Assembly: GCF_037975245.1 (NCBI RefSeq) | Contig: NC_092575.1 | Coordinates: forward strand, 3,466,001 to 3,530,000 | Origin: Apostichopus japonicus | Taxonomy: Eukaryota; Echinodermata; Holothuroidea; Aspidochirotida; Stichopodidae | Direction of reading: 5' to 3' | Length of the DNA: 64,000 bases | Part shown: in pieces, positions 27,505 to 51,910 of the stretch | How positions within the stretch are numbered: position 1 is the stretch's first letter | How the letters are laid out: each line of letters begins with the position of its first letter | Program-made: the position numbers and the translations under genes | Notes under the pieces: model-generated | Databases searched by the model: none | The model's input: only the letters and a program-made list of their open reading frames with translations | What the model was told of the DNA's origin: nothing

Positions 27505-28983
27505 GTATAGGGAAACTTGTTTTGTGTTCCGATTACTTTTTGCTTTGTCTTAAATCGCTCTTTCACATGAAACGCAGACTATGCATGTGCTTTGTTTTAC
27601 TTGTGTGTGTGTGTGTGTTTATGTTCGTACGTGCTTGTGTGTCTCTGTATTTGTACGTGTGTATGGGTGTGGGTGTGGGGGGGGGGTAAGCGTGAGTTTT
27701 GTATTCACTGAAGGTTTGTTTTTTCTGGATATGTATACATATATTTCGGTCTAAGAGGAGAAGAAGAAATACTCAATTCAGAATCATTTTTTTTTGGCAT
27801 TATGTTAATAATTCCTTAATTGTATCATTCAGATGACATACCTACATAAATACATACATAAATATAATCGATGTACAGTATACATGTTTAATAATCGTGA
27901 ATAAATGAGATGGAAAGAAAAAACTCCTAATTCAGAAATGCCTAATCAACATGCATAAGGAAACAAAAGAAAACACTGACCTGTTTAATATTCCCTGCTT
28001 TCAAAACATCGACATAATATCATGTTATTGTATCGAACGATATGATCCTATACGTTATCATGTCAGATTAAAAATTGTCTTCCAAAAGAGCACAAAAAAT
28101 AAAAAAAAGGTCACAATATGTAAACACTCTTGTCTCCTTTGGTGTAACGATAGGTAAAACTGCCACAGTGCACCGTATGACACAATTCCTTAGTTTCGTA
28201 GTGATCTGATTCCAGATTCCTACTCTCGTCAAAATTCAAGATTTTTGTTCCATTTGGTAACCCTTCTTTTTTTCAGCAAAACTTTCCAATCCATAAAACC
28301 ATTTGTACTAATTTTTAAACGTGTTTTGACCAAGTTTCCACGACCGCGATTCCACCAAACTTTGTCAAAAAAACTTCATATATCTATTGAATTGCAATCA
28401 AACTTGATTGGAACTTGCAACAAGAGCTCGCTGAAATTGAGACCAGTTAAAATGACTTAAGAAGTCAACTTATTTATAAAGTGATAAGTCCAATAGCCTA
28501 TGCGTAATTAGTACACGGATTGGTCGGAGTAACACACAGATACACACACCCACGCACATACACATGCACATAGGTTACTAAAAGTAGTGAGTTTAAGTAC
28601 AGAATGATATAGGAACTAGAACTGTACAATGCTTCAGTCTTTATGTCCTTCGTTCGATTTTTTTTTCTATTCGCTTGAATGACTTTAACGTCAAGCTGAA
28701 TTAACTGTTTTGAAGCATCACACAATAGGGACACCAGAACGAGTCAGCCTTTCATTTTTGATTTACCAATGTATAAGGTTCAAAAAAAATTATAAGTGGT
28801 GGCGAATATTCAACAGAGCATAAAACTAAACTTCACACCATGTTGTTCAAGTAACTACGAAAAAAACATATTTGTTTAGTACAAAAAAAAACCATGCGGC
28901 AACCTACATAATGGGTAATGTACATACACAGTTTTTTTCTCATTATTTTTCATTGTGCTCCTTGTGTAATGTGTGCCTGTATA
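27505..28983. other. Intergenic, no gene seen
   Basis: Holds a (TG)n/G-run stretch (27601-27686) and AT-rich DNA. Short frames (27951-28157, 28245-28460) have no recognisable domain. Confidence 0.4.
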
Positions 28984-29563
28984 AAAGGATTGGTTCAGTT
29001 GTCATACATGTTTATGTTATATGAAAGAGGACAATAAAAGAAACACAATGGTGAAAAAAAACTGTTCAAATATCTTTTTTCGGTTAAAGAGATATTCAAG
29101 TGTAATGTTTTATCAGATTGTGTAGAAACTGCTGAAATCTGACTAGCTGTGATGTCACATCCTCACATTCCTGAAAAGTCTTTGTTTTTTTCTCTAAATA
29201 TTCTGTGAGATTTCATGACTTTCAACCAAAACATATGTCAGGAGATTTCATATTTGTCAAAGGAAGTATTTGAGATTGAACATCTGAAGAATTTTTGATT
29301 ATATTATTTTCAATTGTGTTAAAAAATGTAAATAATTTTTAAAGAAATATATTCACAAATGTTAAGGAAGTGAGGAGGTGACATCACACCCTCACAGTAA
29401 GTCTTTCTACACCAGTCGTTTTCAAAGAAATTTAGATATCTTCAAAGTGTCATATCTCCTTAACAGAGCATGCGCTATCATGGTAGTTTCTTCACTGTTC
29501 GTTTTGTCTTTTTGTGCTCTTTCATACAAAATAGACATGTCAAACACCTGAACCAATCCTTTA
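28984..29563. mobile_element. Long fold-back element
   Basis: The left arm, beginning AAAGGATTGGTTCAG at 28984, is matched by the complement of CTGAACCAATCCTTT ending at 29563. Similarity continues inward for at least 70 bp (TATGAAAGAGGACAATAAAA against the complement of TTTGTGCTCTTTCATA). A second inner inverted pair is GATGTCACATCCTCACA (29151) and TGACATCACACCCTCACA (29380), the latter in the same sense. No coding capacity. The transposon class is unassigned. Confidence 0.65.
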
Positions 29564-29721
29564 AACAATGGTTTTTTTTAATTAACACCGCTTATAGTTC
29601 CTTGTCTTAATTTTTCACAGCAATGATATATATGGAATGTTATTGTTTGTACCCGGCCTGTGTAAAAACCACACTTATGACACTATCAAATCTTTAGTTT
29701 TTCACCACTCTATCCCCTCCC

Positions 29722-30180
29722 CAGGCACGTAGCCAGAGCCTTGTGCCCCACTCCCTCCCAGAAAAATGATCATTTTTCTTTTCAAAATTCCTAGCTCAAT
29801 ATAAAAAAAAAGGCAGGGTTGTATGAATGGATGAAACTCCTATAAACAACCACAACTACAACCCAGTTTTATGACCTAGGCCTACAATAACATAATTGTT
29901 TCATTTACAAAAAAAATTGAAAAAAAAATCCCTTCTGGCACCAACCATTTGACAGTCTGTGCTAAATCTGTAAAAATATGAAATATGGACCAATAAAAGA
30001 GAAAAATGAAATACAAATGTAGGGGAAAAAAGAGGGAAAACACGGTATCATTTGGCATCTATGCCGCCTGAAGTATGGACAAATTTCTCAAAGGGGAGGG
30101 GGGACACCCCTTCCCCTTATACCCCTCTCCCAGGACGGCGAACCTCCCCCCTTAATCGATGCCTCTGCCCTACGGGCCTG
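29722..30180. mobile_element. hAT-like MITE with CAGGC(A/C)CGTA ends
   Basis: The left end CAGGCACGTAG and the right end TACGGGCCTG are inverted repeats with one mismatch in ten. The flanking octamers CCCCTCCC and TCCCTCCC agree at 7 of 8. The sub-terminal region is C/G-rich (TTCCCCTTATACCCCTCTCC). Same end type as the relics at 21.5-21.7 kb. Confidence 0.7.
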
Positions 30181-30942
30181 TCCCTCCCTCAGATATACCA
30201 GGCTCTCAAAAGTCTCCAACCACAAAACATATGGCGAGAATTTTTATACCATTTTACTATTATAACCTCTGAATGTTTTTAGTCACCGGGAAATTTTAAT
30301 ATAGCCTATAATTTAACAATGTCAATTTGAAAATCAACAAACTGGTTTTTGTTGTTTTTTTTTTTGGCCAAGTTTTCGCAAACTTAGCATGTGACAATAA
30401 TTTGAGGCTTAAACATGGTAACTCGTTCGCTTCTTGTATATTTTCCTTTATGTATTGTTACTGCATGTAGGATCATTTCTGTATCAGAAGTAGGATATCT
30501 TCATTTGCATGCATATAAACCCGAAAAGTTTGATGACTTGCTACATGTTTACAAGAGAGAAAACGGGAACCCTGGATAACTAAAATCTATATAACCTTCT
30601 TGTTTGTTTTTTGTTTTTCCATTTTGAAGGCAATCAAGACAAATGCACCTACTATAAGTTTAAAGAGTAAATAGGTCTTTTTTCTTCTTTCTTTATCCAA
30701 AGGCGACATTGCCCGAGGTGTGCGCTCGCGTTATTATATACAAGCTATACAAAGAAGTGTAAGCACGGACTTAGTAGCTCAAATTGAAATATGCTTTAAA
30801 AATATACCAAAACGAAACCAACCATCTTTGTTTTCTATGGGACGCTTGGATAAACTCCTAGCTGGGACCTCTCCGAAATCAGGAGTCAATTATCCTAGTC
30901 TGAGTATTACAACACGCGTATTTATTATCATTAGTTTGAACA

Positions 30943-30944
<2 letters not shown>
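30181..30944. other. Intergenic, no gene seen
   Basis: AT-rich. The frame at 30720-30974 runs into a TA tract and has no recognisable domain. Confidence 0.4.
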
Positions 30945-30976
<32 letters not shown>

Positions 30977-31335
30977 GAAAATCGTAATGAGTTGGAAAAT
31001 CAAGAACAGTGAAAAAACTTTCAGCCTCCACCGGGATTCGAACCCGGGCCTCCCGCTCTGTACGCGGACACCCTAACCACTAGGCTATGGACGCTGATTG
31101 TATGTCCAGAGGTTCGAAACCGGTAAGGAAGATCGTAATTCCACTGTAGGCGTTTGTCACCTGTATCGAACAATACTAGTTCTGTTTTTGGTGACATATT
31201 TTGCCTTACTCTAGAGATCAAACATGATCCTAACCAACTCGAAAATCATTTGTGATTCCTAAAGCCGGATCTCGAAAGAGATACTTTGAACAGACTTTAT
31301 GTTAATGCAATGGAGGTAAACCACAAAGGCAAATG
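30945..31335 (-). repeat. tRNA-like interspersed repeat, copy 3
   Basis: Minus-strand copy with the tRNA-like core at 31095-31024 (A and B boxes intact, loop GTACAGA) and a (TA)n tail at 30945-30973. Its 5' part extends beyond AAAGTCTGTTCAAAG to TTTGCCTTTGTGGTTTACCT, directly abutting the TA tail of copy 4. Confidence 0.85.
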
Positions 31336-31339
31336 AATA

Positions 31340-31347
31340 TATATAAA

Positions 31348-31382
<35 letters not shown>

Positions 31383-31692
31383 ATCGTAATGAGTTGGAAA
31401 ATCCAGAACAGTGAAAAAACTTCCAGCCTCCACCGAGATTCGAACCCGGGCCCCCCGCTTTGTACGCGGACACCCTAACCAACTAGGCCATGGACGCTGA
31501 TAGTATGTCCAGAGGTTCTAAACCGGTAAGGAAGATCGTAATTCCACTGTAGGCGTTTGTCACCTGTATCGAACAATACCAGTTCTGTTTTCGGTGACAT
31601 ATTTGGCCTTATTCTAGAGATCAAACATGATGCTAACCAACTCGAAAATCATTTTTTGATTCCTAAAGCCGGATCTCGGAAGAGATACTTAC
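31340..31692 (-). repeat. tRNA-like interspersed repeat, copy 4
   Basis: Second minus-strand copy, head-to-tail with copy 3 and joined by a TA tract (31347-31378). The core at about 31427-31499 has small changes (an added T in the A-box region and GGTTCGAATCTC as B box). The 5' end is truncated at AAGTATCTCTTCCGAGATCC. Confidence 0.85.
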
Positions 31693-34600
31693 ACAAAGGT
31701 TAAATTGTCAAGAACAAACGACATAAAAACACTAACAATTTACTTGTTTTCTGAATTTGATATTGTAAAGATATACGTTGGTTATCAACTATAAATTTAT
31801 AACGTCTATTTACATGAAAATGTTGAACACCGTCATATGCAAAGTGAACAAACGCCCCCTCTTAATAATGTTTACACGGACAATAGTCTTTACCAAAATA
31901 ACGGCCATTTTGGATCACTATATTTAAACAGGTTTTTCTTGATCGATTTTGTACAATTAAACTTGAGGCCTTATCATCACAAGTTGACATACTTTTAAGG
32001 GAATATTTTTTAAAGAAAATACATTTCCATGGATTAAGGGACGCATTTCATTCGCGAAAATATCCTCCATGCATGAACAAGTCTTATAACAATTCATATG
32101 GATATTTGTGAGCGCGGGTGTGCATAATGGCGATCTTAAGCGTCTCAGTAGAGGGCGCTATCAGTATATATACACATCTGGATCATAACAGTGCCTTTGG
32201 TACGGCTCTGGGAAGTTTTCAGATCTCAATCTATTTGCTAGTTGTGTATCTTTATAAAGTATAATATCTTTAAAAAGTTCTTGTCTTCTTAACTCAGTTT
32301 AGCGGACGTCATTGAAAATACATGAAAGATGCTTTCTGATTGGTTGACGACCAGATGTGTGTGAATGTTGTGTTACTTGAGTGGCCTATGTATTTGTGGT
32401 TAAAACCGTATATTAGTTCGAACATGTCAGACTATGCTCGAATCAAAGAATCGGGAAATACTCTATCCATCAGTCTCCGTCAGAGATTTCTCAAAGGAAT
32501 GCTCAGTAATGACTGCAGCTTGCCAAGTGTCGCGGAACTACAAAGGACCCGATGTGACAGCGCCCTCTGTTTGTTGAGCTGGAGATCTCCATTTGGCTTA
32601 TTTGACACAATCAAACGATTCATATCCATGGTTCCCAAACTGTATTTGAAATCTTTCTCGAAGCCTCGCCTTATGACGTCACGCGTAGCATGATGTTTCT
32701 GTCCGAAACGAAGCCTAAACAAGCGATACGCGACAAGCTTGCCTGCGTACCTCGGCACTGTTTCTTTTTAAGATATCACGCACCCAAAACAAGTCCTTCG
32801 TATTTTCGACAGGGTGAATTTGCATGTCTCCCAAAGTAGGCCTTGCAGATTTTGTCGTGACTTAAACCATGATAGTGCAGATTATTGCAAGGTCGGATCA
32901 GCGTATATAGAAAACCATGCGACCGACGCAATGCATAAGGGTAACCATACGCCAGCTCATGTATTATGCTAACAGTGCTAAACCTTGTTATATGTATTAC
33001 CCCCTCCTCCCTCCATGTTATAGTTTATTATTTTGTAACGGAAAAACCGTATAGCAGATCCTGTAGACTTTCACTCCTGGTCGAAACAATTCCCCCTTTC
33101 TTTAAACCAGAGATACTATAAGGAAAAAAGTATTTTGTAAATGTACCTAGGTAAGTGCGCACGTATGTGTGTACGTATGTGTATATTAATGCGTGTATGT
33201 ATATGAACTTGTACTTACTAAAATGAAACAAGGAAGGAAGTACATGAGATATGTTTCTCAATTATGGCTTCCCTTAACAGATTATTTTAGTGCAAAATAA
33301 GCTATAATCTTTCAAAAAGTATTTCCCGTGGGTCAAGATTTAGATGACCTCTCATAAATCTTCGATGAGTGTGCAATTATAAGAAACAATAAATGCACAG
33401 ACTCACATAGGCCAAATAACTTGGGTGTGACAAGCTTATTACATCTTACCACCGGAGTGACCATCGGAGTGACCGTTATAATTGTGACGTCACTGCAGCC
33501 TTTTTTGTGTGTGGCGGATATTGATTTAGCAGCATACCCGTGTACCCTTCCCTTCCATCACCTGAATCAACAAAACCTGATTCTAGTTACTCTGTGATGA
33601 ATGACTATAGCTGGGTATTTAATCCATGACCCACTCCCACCCCCCCCCCCCCCTCCAATAGGAGTTTAACTATATCAACATTGAATAGCAGATTTTATTA
33701 TGACAGATATAAACAGATGCGAATCGCACGCTGATTATATAGGCAATAACACACTATATACTATAACATACCATTACTGTCTATACCCGACCAACAACTT
33801 ATACATATAAATATATAGATATTAATAGCCTATACATTCTTAGTCGGTGCCGTTAAAAGCGTTAGTATAGTAACGAGGAAGTCTAACCAAATATTGCATT
33901 CCGTTTCAACAGCTCAATTATAATTTGGGATCAATCTTGAAATCTGAATATCAGCGTGGCTTCCATATTTGTTTTTTTTACCACAGTCAACGTCAAAATT
34001 CACTGTGTATACGCATATAGGATGACAGAGGGATAGCTATATAGTGTTATAAACAGGAAGGATGGTTTCTTTTTTTGGTTTTGATTTCAGGTTACCGTTT
34101 GGCCTTCCTGCTGTCGTCATTCGCCAAGTGATGTGAAGTGATGTGGATAGCTCGTTCAACTTAGTTAATAGCTCTGAGGTGATCAAAGTCATCTTAAATA
34201 GTTGCCGCGAGATACACGAATGTGATATAATGTGTCTTTGGGTATAGTGTTGTGTATATTACAGCTTCCAAGCTACCACATTCGGATGTTTGAATGGTAA
34301 AGTGTGCATGGATACCAATATCGATACTGGGCAGCCTTCGGGGAAACTGTTATCGTCGTAGTCACTTTACCAGATAACCAAACGGGGAAAGGGACTTATT
34401 TGTTTTGTTTTTGGAGTTACATAGTTTCTCGATTTTCGACGGATTTCATATTTAATATATAACCAAAAACTGCAGACGTTTTAGAGTCTGCAGTAATAAT
34501 CGGTGCTTGGCGGAATGAAACTGTAAGTTCAAATCACCAAATGAAACTTTCGATTGGACAGACTACAGTATTGTGTGCAGAAGGTGTGCAGTTTATTTTA

Positions 34601-35041
34601 CACACTGGTACAGGGATTATATCGGCAGAAGTGGTTTCGTTCGTCTTTCGCTTAACTTGCTATGCTCTTTATTTTTTCGAACGGTTGCAAATATGAGCTA
34701 TACTCAAAGCTCTTTATTTTCTCACCAAGTTGTTTGTGATTTATAATTCATCCCTTTCGTGTGTTAAACTACGTACGTATCCAAATCTGTATACTAGATA
34801 GTTTGAGGCAAATTACAATATCTCAATATATAATATTACAAAAACAAAATAACAAAAACTGATATGATCGTTCTGACGTCATCTTTGTGTCACATTTTGA
34901 CTGTACTACAGATTTTCTTATTTAAATCAAACCCAACTTCAAATCGTTTTCTTGAAGGTTTTTGATTTCTACCGGTGACAACAACCAACAAATAATCATA
35001 AAAATAATAATAATAAAAAATCATTTCCAAAAAAAAAAAAA
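31693..35041. other. Intergenic region and 5' flank of CNG gene 1
   Basis: About 3.3 kb between the tRNA-like repeats and the CNG start codon. One possible hAT end (CATGGTTCCCAAACTG near 32627) lacks a visible partner. Frames at 32340-32693 (+) and 32480-32758 (-) overlap and match nothing I know. An in-frame TGA at 34976-34978 precedes the CNG start codon, and an A-rich stretch (34996-35041) lies immediately before it. No promoter element can be named. Confidence 0.45.
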
Positions 35042-47169
<12,128 letters not shown>

Positions 47170-47780
47170 CCCACTTAAGGGCGCCGTCACCGGGTTGTGG
47201 TGCCCCCCCCACCCCTCCACCGTCTATCTCAATCCCGTAGGGTCCCTGCATCTGCTTCACTCAAAGGAAGAAAAGGCTTCAAAATTATAACGATATATCA
47301 ATTACTTCTTGTTCCTTTATTGAGGCATATTGTTTCAATTTCAGGAAGCTGTCTTAGATATTAAGAAATGAAAGTTCCCAGCGGGGTAACTCTCTAAGTG
47401 GAAAAAGCAATTGTCCTTGTTGCGAAAATCTGCCAAGTAGGGCGTATCTCTCGACATTTACCTCTAACATTTATAGCAATTGAAAATTGATTTAGTTATA
47501 AACATTTTGTGGCACAGACGGTACTTTTCCATGAAAGCTTTGACAAACTTATAAAGCGCATTTTCAAAAATCAAATAGTTTCAACTTTTTATTTCCTTAT
47601 ATAGGTCAATGCGACATATGATTTTTTTTTTGTAAATTTTAATCCACTTTCTTGATGTATTAAATATTTAAATGTTTCTTCATTTCTCTCCACTATGCAA
47701 CTGGTTGAAGGACCAAAGTTTAAAAAAAAAAATATGACTTTCACCTTGTGCGATTATTTTAGACATCTTTATTCTTCTCT

Positions 47781-47786
47781 AATAAA
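47781..47786 (+). promoter_or_regulatory. Candidate poly(A) signal of CNG gene 1
   Basis: AATAAA about 610 bp after the gene 1 stop codon, followed by T-rich sequence (47803-47818). It is the first canonical hexamer downstream of the stop that I noticed; usage is inferred. Confidence 0.5.
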
Positions 47787-48096
47787 GTTTCATAATACTT
47801 TTGTATATATTCTTTTTGGAAGGAGAAGTAACATTAATTGGTGAGTCATGCATGTTGTAAGGTATACCATATATACTGTTACAGAAATGTACAACGTATG
47901 TCAGAATAAATACAAATGAATAGTTGCTTGATCCTTGGAACATACTTGCTTTATAGAAACACGGGTATTGCGCAGAAGTATTATTAACTCACTCCATGTA
48001 TGTACTGTAGAATGGATAACCATTATCTTCTTCAATAATAATGTGTGCGTGCAATTATATGATACACAGAGAGGTAAATGCATATGCATTTTCTAT

Positions 48097-48248
<152 letters not shown>

Positions 48249-48259
48249 AATGCGACCAA

Positions 48260-48395
48260 GATATCGAAATGCCATTTTCTGATATCACAAATTGAATTGG
48301 AGATATCTGAAATATTTAGAGATATCTGAAATTTAATTCGAGATATCTGAAATGAATTGCAGATATCTCGAATTAAATTGAAGATATCTGTAATT
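48260..48395. repeat. AGATATCT-palindrome minisatellite (small locus)
   Basis: About six units spaced 20-25 bp, each with (G)AGATATCTGAAAT-like sequence; AGATATCT is self-complementary. Same family as the larger array at 58566-59450. Confidence 0.85.
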
Positions 48396-50475
48396 ATTGA
48401 ATATATGTTAATAAGTGTTATTATTTTAAAATGTTCCATACGCAGGGCGCTCTCTTTGAGAAGTCTTTGTCTGTTCCTGAATACCGCCCTCTCCCTCGAG
48501 CAAACATCGATAGTTGTGGTATGATACCTTCATTGCTAGAAACCATATATAGCCAGAGGAACCATGACGTGACCCACAAATAATAATCATAACAGTTGTA
48601 TACATATCACTAACGGTGTACGTGGAAGCCATGCAGCCTACAGAAACTTGTGCACAATACCGGTTATGTGTAACTATCATGCTGAGCTTCACACATAACC
48701 GTGTTTAACTTTGTGTAATAATTGGCCAAACCAGACGATACCTCATCTTTAAGTTAAGAGAGAGAAATTTTTGATTGCTTGTAAACGTACATATGTACAC
48801 TTATGAAGTCGCAACATGTCACGTGTTCGAAAACGACTGTTGATGTGCAGTTTCTAGTATATTCTCTTATGTCAAAAGAATGTTCAAACTTGACTGCCTA
48901 ATAAATACATACGACTTCACATGACATTGTGTATGGAGTTTTGTCTATCGTATTGTGGGTGAGAATAACAAAGATATGTTTTCACTGTGAAATGCGCCCT
49001 CTACTTCCGGTTTTTTAATACCATAACGAGAACGAGTTATTGATGAACGAGATAATATTATTATGCTATCCGGTAATATGAAATGTCACATGATAGGAGC
49101 GGGAAGTAAAGGAGAGCAGGACCCTGTGAGGGGGAAGGGGGGTGGGGTAAGGTGGAACTCGTTTTTACCCTCATTTATATATACATTTAAAAAGAACTTT
49201 CTCCTCCCTCGTTTCATGACACGATTTGGATATAACCATTTATCATGTATATAGGCTATATGATATATGAATATATAGATGATATTTTACCGCCTTAATG
49301 TATGCTTACACTTAATGTATTAATTTCTGAAGACATTTAGCTTTTATTCACAGATGCCGCAAACGAGAGGAATGAATAAATTGTCATACACCATAATCAT
49401 TTTATATATAGTATATAATTATATGTTGACCGGTATACCAGAATAGTTGAATATAACTTACGTCATACATCAGATGAACACTGACGAATAAACATATACA
49501 TTTGCAAGATATATATATCTTATAGACAAGGGCAGTTCATGTCGCGTATGTGCCAGGGTGGGACAGGGGTCGAGAGCAGTATATCAGTGATGGTGACGAT
49601 GAGGTGGGCTTTGTCGAAATTTCTCGGTGTATATCATAAACTAATTTATGGTTTTTATGGTTACTATTTTATAGCTAATGCCAAAACCACAGGAACTTAA
49701 CATGTTAACTTCTCACAAACACTGAGATCTGTTAGTTAAATCAGGGAGCTGCTGTAATATTCTTGGAAAAAACGTGAGCTATTTATTTTTTTATTTCTGT
49801 ACGTTAAAGTGATCTTACTTTGGAAGAGAATTTGATGCATGTAGGGAAATGTTATGAATATTCAACAGCGGTGGGTTTCTTGGAAGAGGGGCCCCTGGAG
49901 ACAGAAATCGGTAGATACACAAAAACACTAGCGGAACATAGCTGTTTATATAAAAACATCTGTTAAATTTAAAGCCCACATCACACTATTCCACTGATCA
50001 CGAACCCGACGCAACTCGATTGTCGTTATGTAGAATATCATGGCTATAGTCGGACCATGGAGTAAGAAGAGATGGTCGGACGGCGGTGTGCTTGAGGTTT
50101 AATACTACTACGACTTAGCGTGGTTTGGCCAGTTTTAATTTTCTTCGGCTTCAGTCGGGAAACCTGAGCATGTAGCGTTTTCCCGAGTGACAGTCGTGCA
50201 GGTTGCGAAGGTGGGGTGGTGGGGTTGGGGTGGGAGGGGGCGGGTCACTCGTAGATATAATAGTCTTCACGATTACAGCGTTTCTAAGTTAGGGACGATC
50301 GTGTTGAGTCGGGTCGGCTTCAAACGTATAGTGTGTGTGTATATGGAATGCACGCAGGCGATACGTACCACAGCTTTTGTTTTGCATTTTGTTACTAGTT
50401 TCGAACGATGTTATCTTTACGTCTTAGTTTTGGGCGACACTGCAGAAGAGGGTCCCCGGGTTCCCATGGATCTTT
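48396..50475. other. Intergenic, no gene seen
   Basis: About 2 kb between the CNG genes with G-rich patches (49128-49146, 50207-50240). No exon or named repeat was recognised. Confidence 0.4.
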
Positions 50476-50952
50476 CCCGGCATCCGACTCTGCTGATGGT
50501 GAAGGCCACATCACGATGTTTTGTAATCTGTTGATTGATGATTGGTTGAATACTATTCCCGGCATCCGACTCTGCTGATGGTGAAGGCCACATCACGATG
50601 TTTTGTAATCTGTTACAATTAGATAACTGTTGATTGATGATTGGTTGAATACTATTCCCGGCATCTGACTCTGCTGGTGGTGAAGGCCACATCACGATGT
50701 TTTGTAATCTGTTACAATTAGATAACTGTTGATTGATGATTGGTTGAATACTATTCCCGGCATCTGACTCTGCTGATGGTGAAGGCCACATCACGATGTT
50801 TTGTAATCTGTTACAATTAGATAACTGTTGATTGATGATTGGTTGAATACTATTCCCGGCATCTGACTCTGCTGATGGTGAAGGCCACATCACGATGTTT
50901 TGTATTCTGTTACAATTAGATAACTGTTGATTGATGATTGGTTGAATACTAT
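50476..50952. repeat. 99-bp tandem repeat, about five copies
   Basis: Copies begin CCCGGCATC(C/T)GACTCTG at 50476, 50558, 50657, 50756 and 50855. The first lacks 17 bp, and the remaining periods are exactly 99. Because 99 is a multiple of three, a repetitive minus-strand frame stays open; this is expected by chance from any stop-free unit. Confidence 0.95.
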
Positions 50953-51091
50953 ATACAAATCATTCCTTACGCAACGTTGAACTGTGATACGACCGTGTTC
51001 TGCATGACAGAAATTTGAAATCTTAAGTGAATGGCCTCATCATAACAATTGTATTGAAACTGGGATCATTCGTTTTCTTTGGAAAGTAACA

Positions 51092-51400
51092 TATAATATA
51101 ATATTTGCCTTTTATATAGCGTTTTATACCAGCGCTAGGTCTCAAAGCGCTTTACAGACGTTATATTACCCCTGATCAATGATAACATGTCCAAGAGACA
51201 ATCCCTCCAGTCGGCTGCAGTTATATACTGCGCTCAATGACAAGTTACCTCACAGGTACCCATCTAACCCCTGGGTGGAGAGAGGCGAGTGGTATAAAGC
51301 ATCTTGCCCAAGGACACAACGTAATGGACTATAGGCAGGAATCGAACCACCAATTCTTGGATCACGAGTCCGACGCCTTAGACAATTGGCCACTTTATAT
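51092..51400 (-). repeat. SINE family C, minus strand
   Basis: Read on the minus strand it has a tRNA-like head (GTGGCCAATTGTCTAAGGCG, B box GGTTCGATTCC), then the shared body TTGTGTCCTTGGGCAAGATG, CTCTCCACCCAGGGGT and a 3' tail GTAAAGCGCTTTGAGACC with GGTATAAAACGCTATATAA. The tail differs from SINE family A although the body is related. Confidence 0.85.
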
Positions 51401-51910
51401 CAAATTTGCCGGTTTTTTATTAGGTCACCTTGGCTTTTTAAGTACAATAACATCAATGCAATCATTAAATTGCAAAGTAAATTTCATTTTAAGAATTTAT
51501 AATCGACGACCAGATTATTATCAAATATGGAGTAACCAAGGTGACATGTTGACCAGCAGTATCCCCACCCCTCTCCCCCAACCCCTCCAAAAAAAAATCA
51601 GACTTTCTTCCAAAAGGCTTAACACACGAAAAGAAAACGGAAGCTTTTACTACACAAAATTTATAAATGATATGGCACTATACTATTTTTAATCTAAACC
51701 CTCTTACTATAAAAAAAAAAAAACAACTTCCGAACGGGATACCCCTTCCCCTAGAATCCTCACTAGGACGGACATCATGCACTGACATTGGTGTAACGTC
51801 CCTCCCTCCCTCCCATCCCAGCTCCCCTCTCAAATTAAATAAAACCCCTTAGTCTACACGTATCTGTGAATGATCAACTTGTGTATATCGTACAACATTA
51901 GGTCGGCATG
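51401..51910. other. Intergenic, no gene seen
   Basis: AT-rich with C-runs and A-runs (51560-51595, 51710-51724). No gene was recognised. Confidence 0.4.

Noticed and set aside
32627-32690. End of a hAT element (CATGGTTCCCAAACTG)
   Set aside because: Resembles a known type of hAT terminus, but no partner end or target duplication could be found nearby.
50417-50893. 158-aa minus-strand frame with 33-residue repeats
   Set aside because: It results from a 99-bp tandem repeat whose length is divisible by three; there is no known domain or flanking gene structure.
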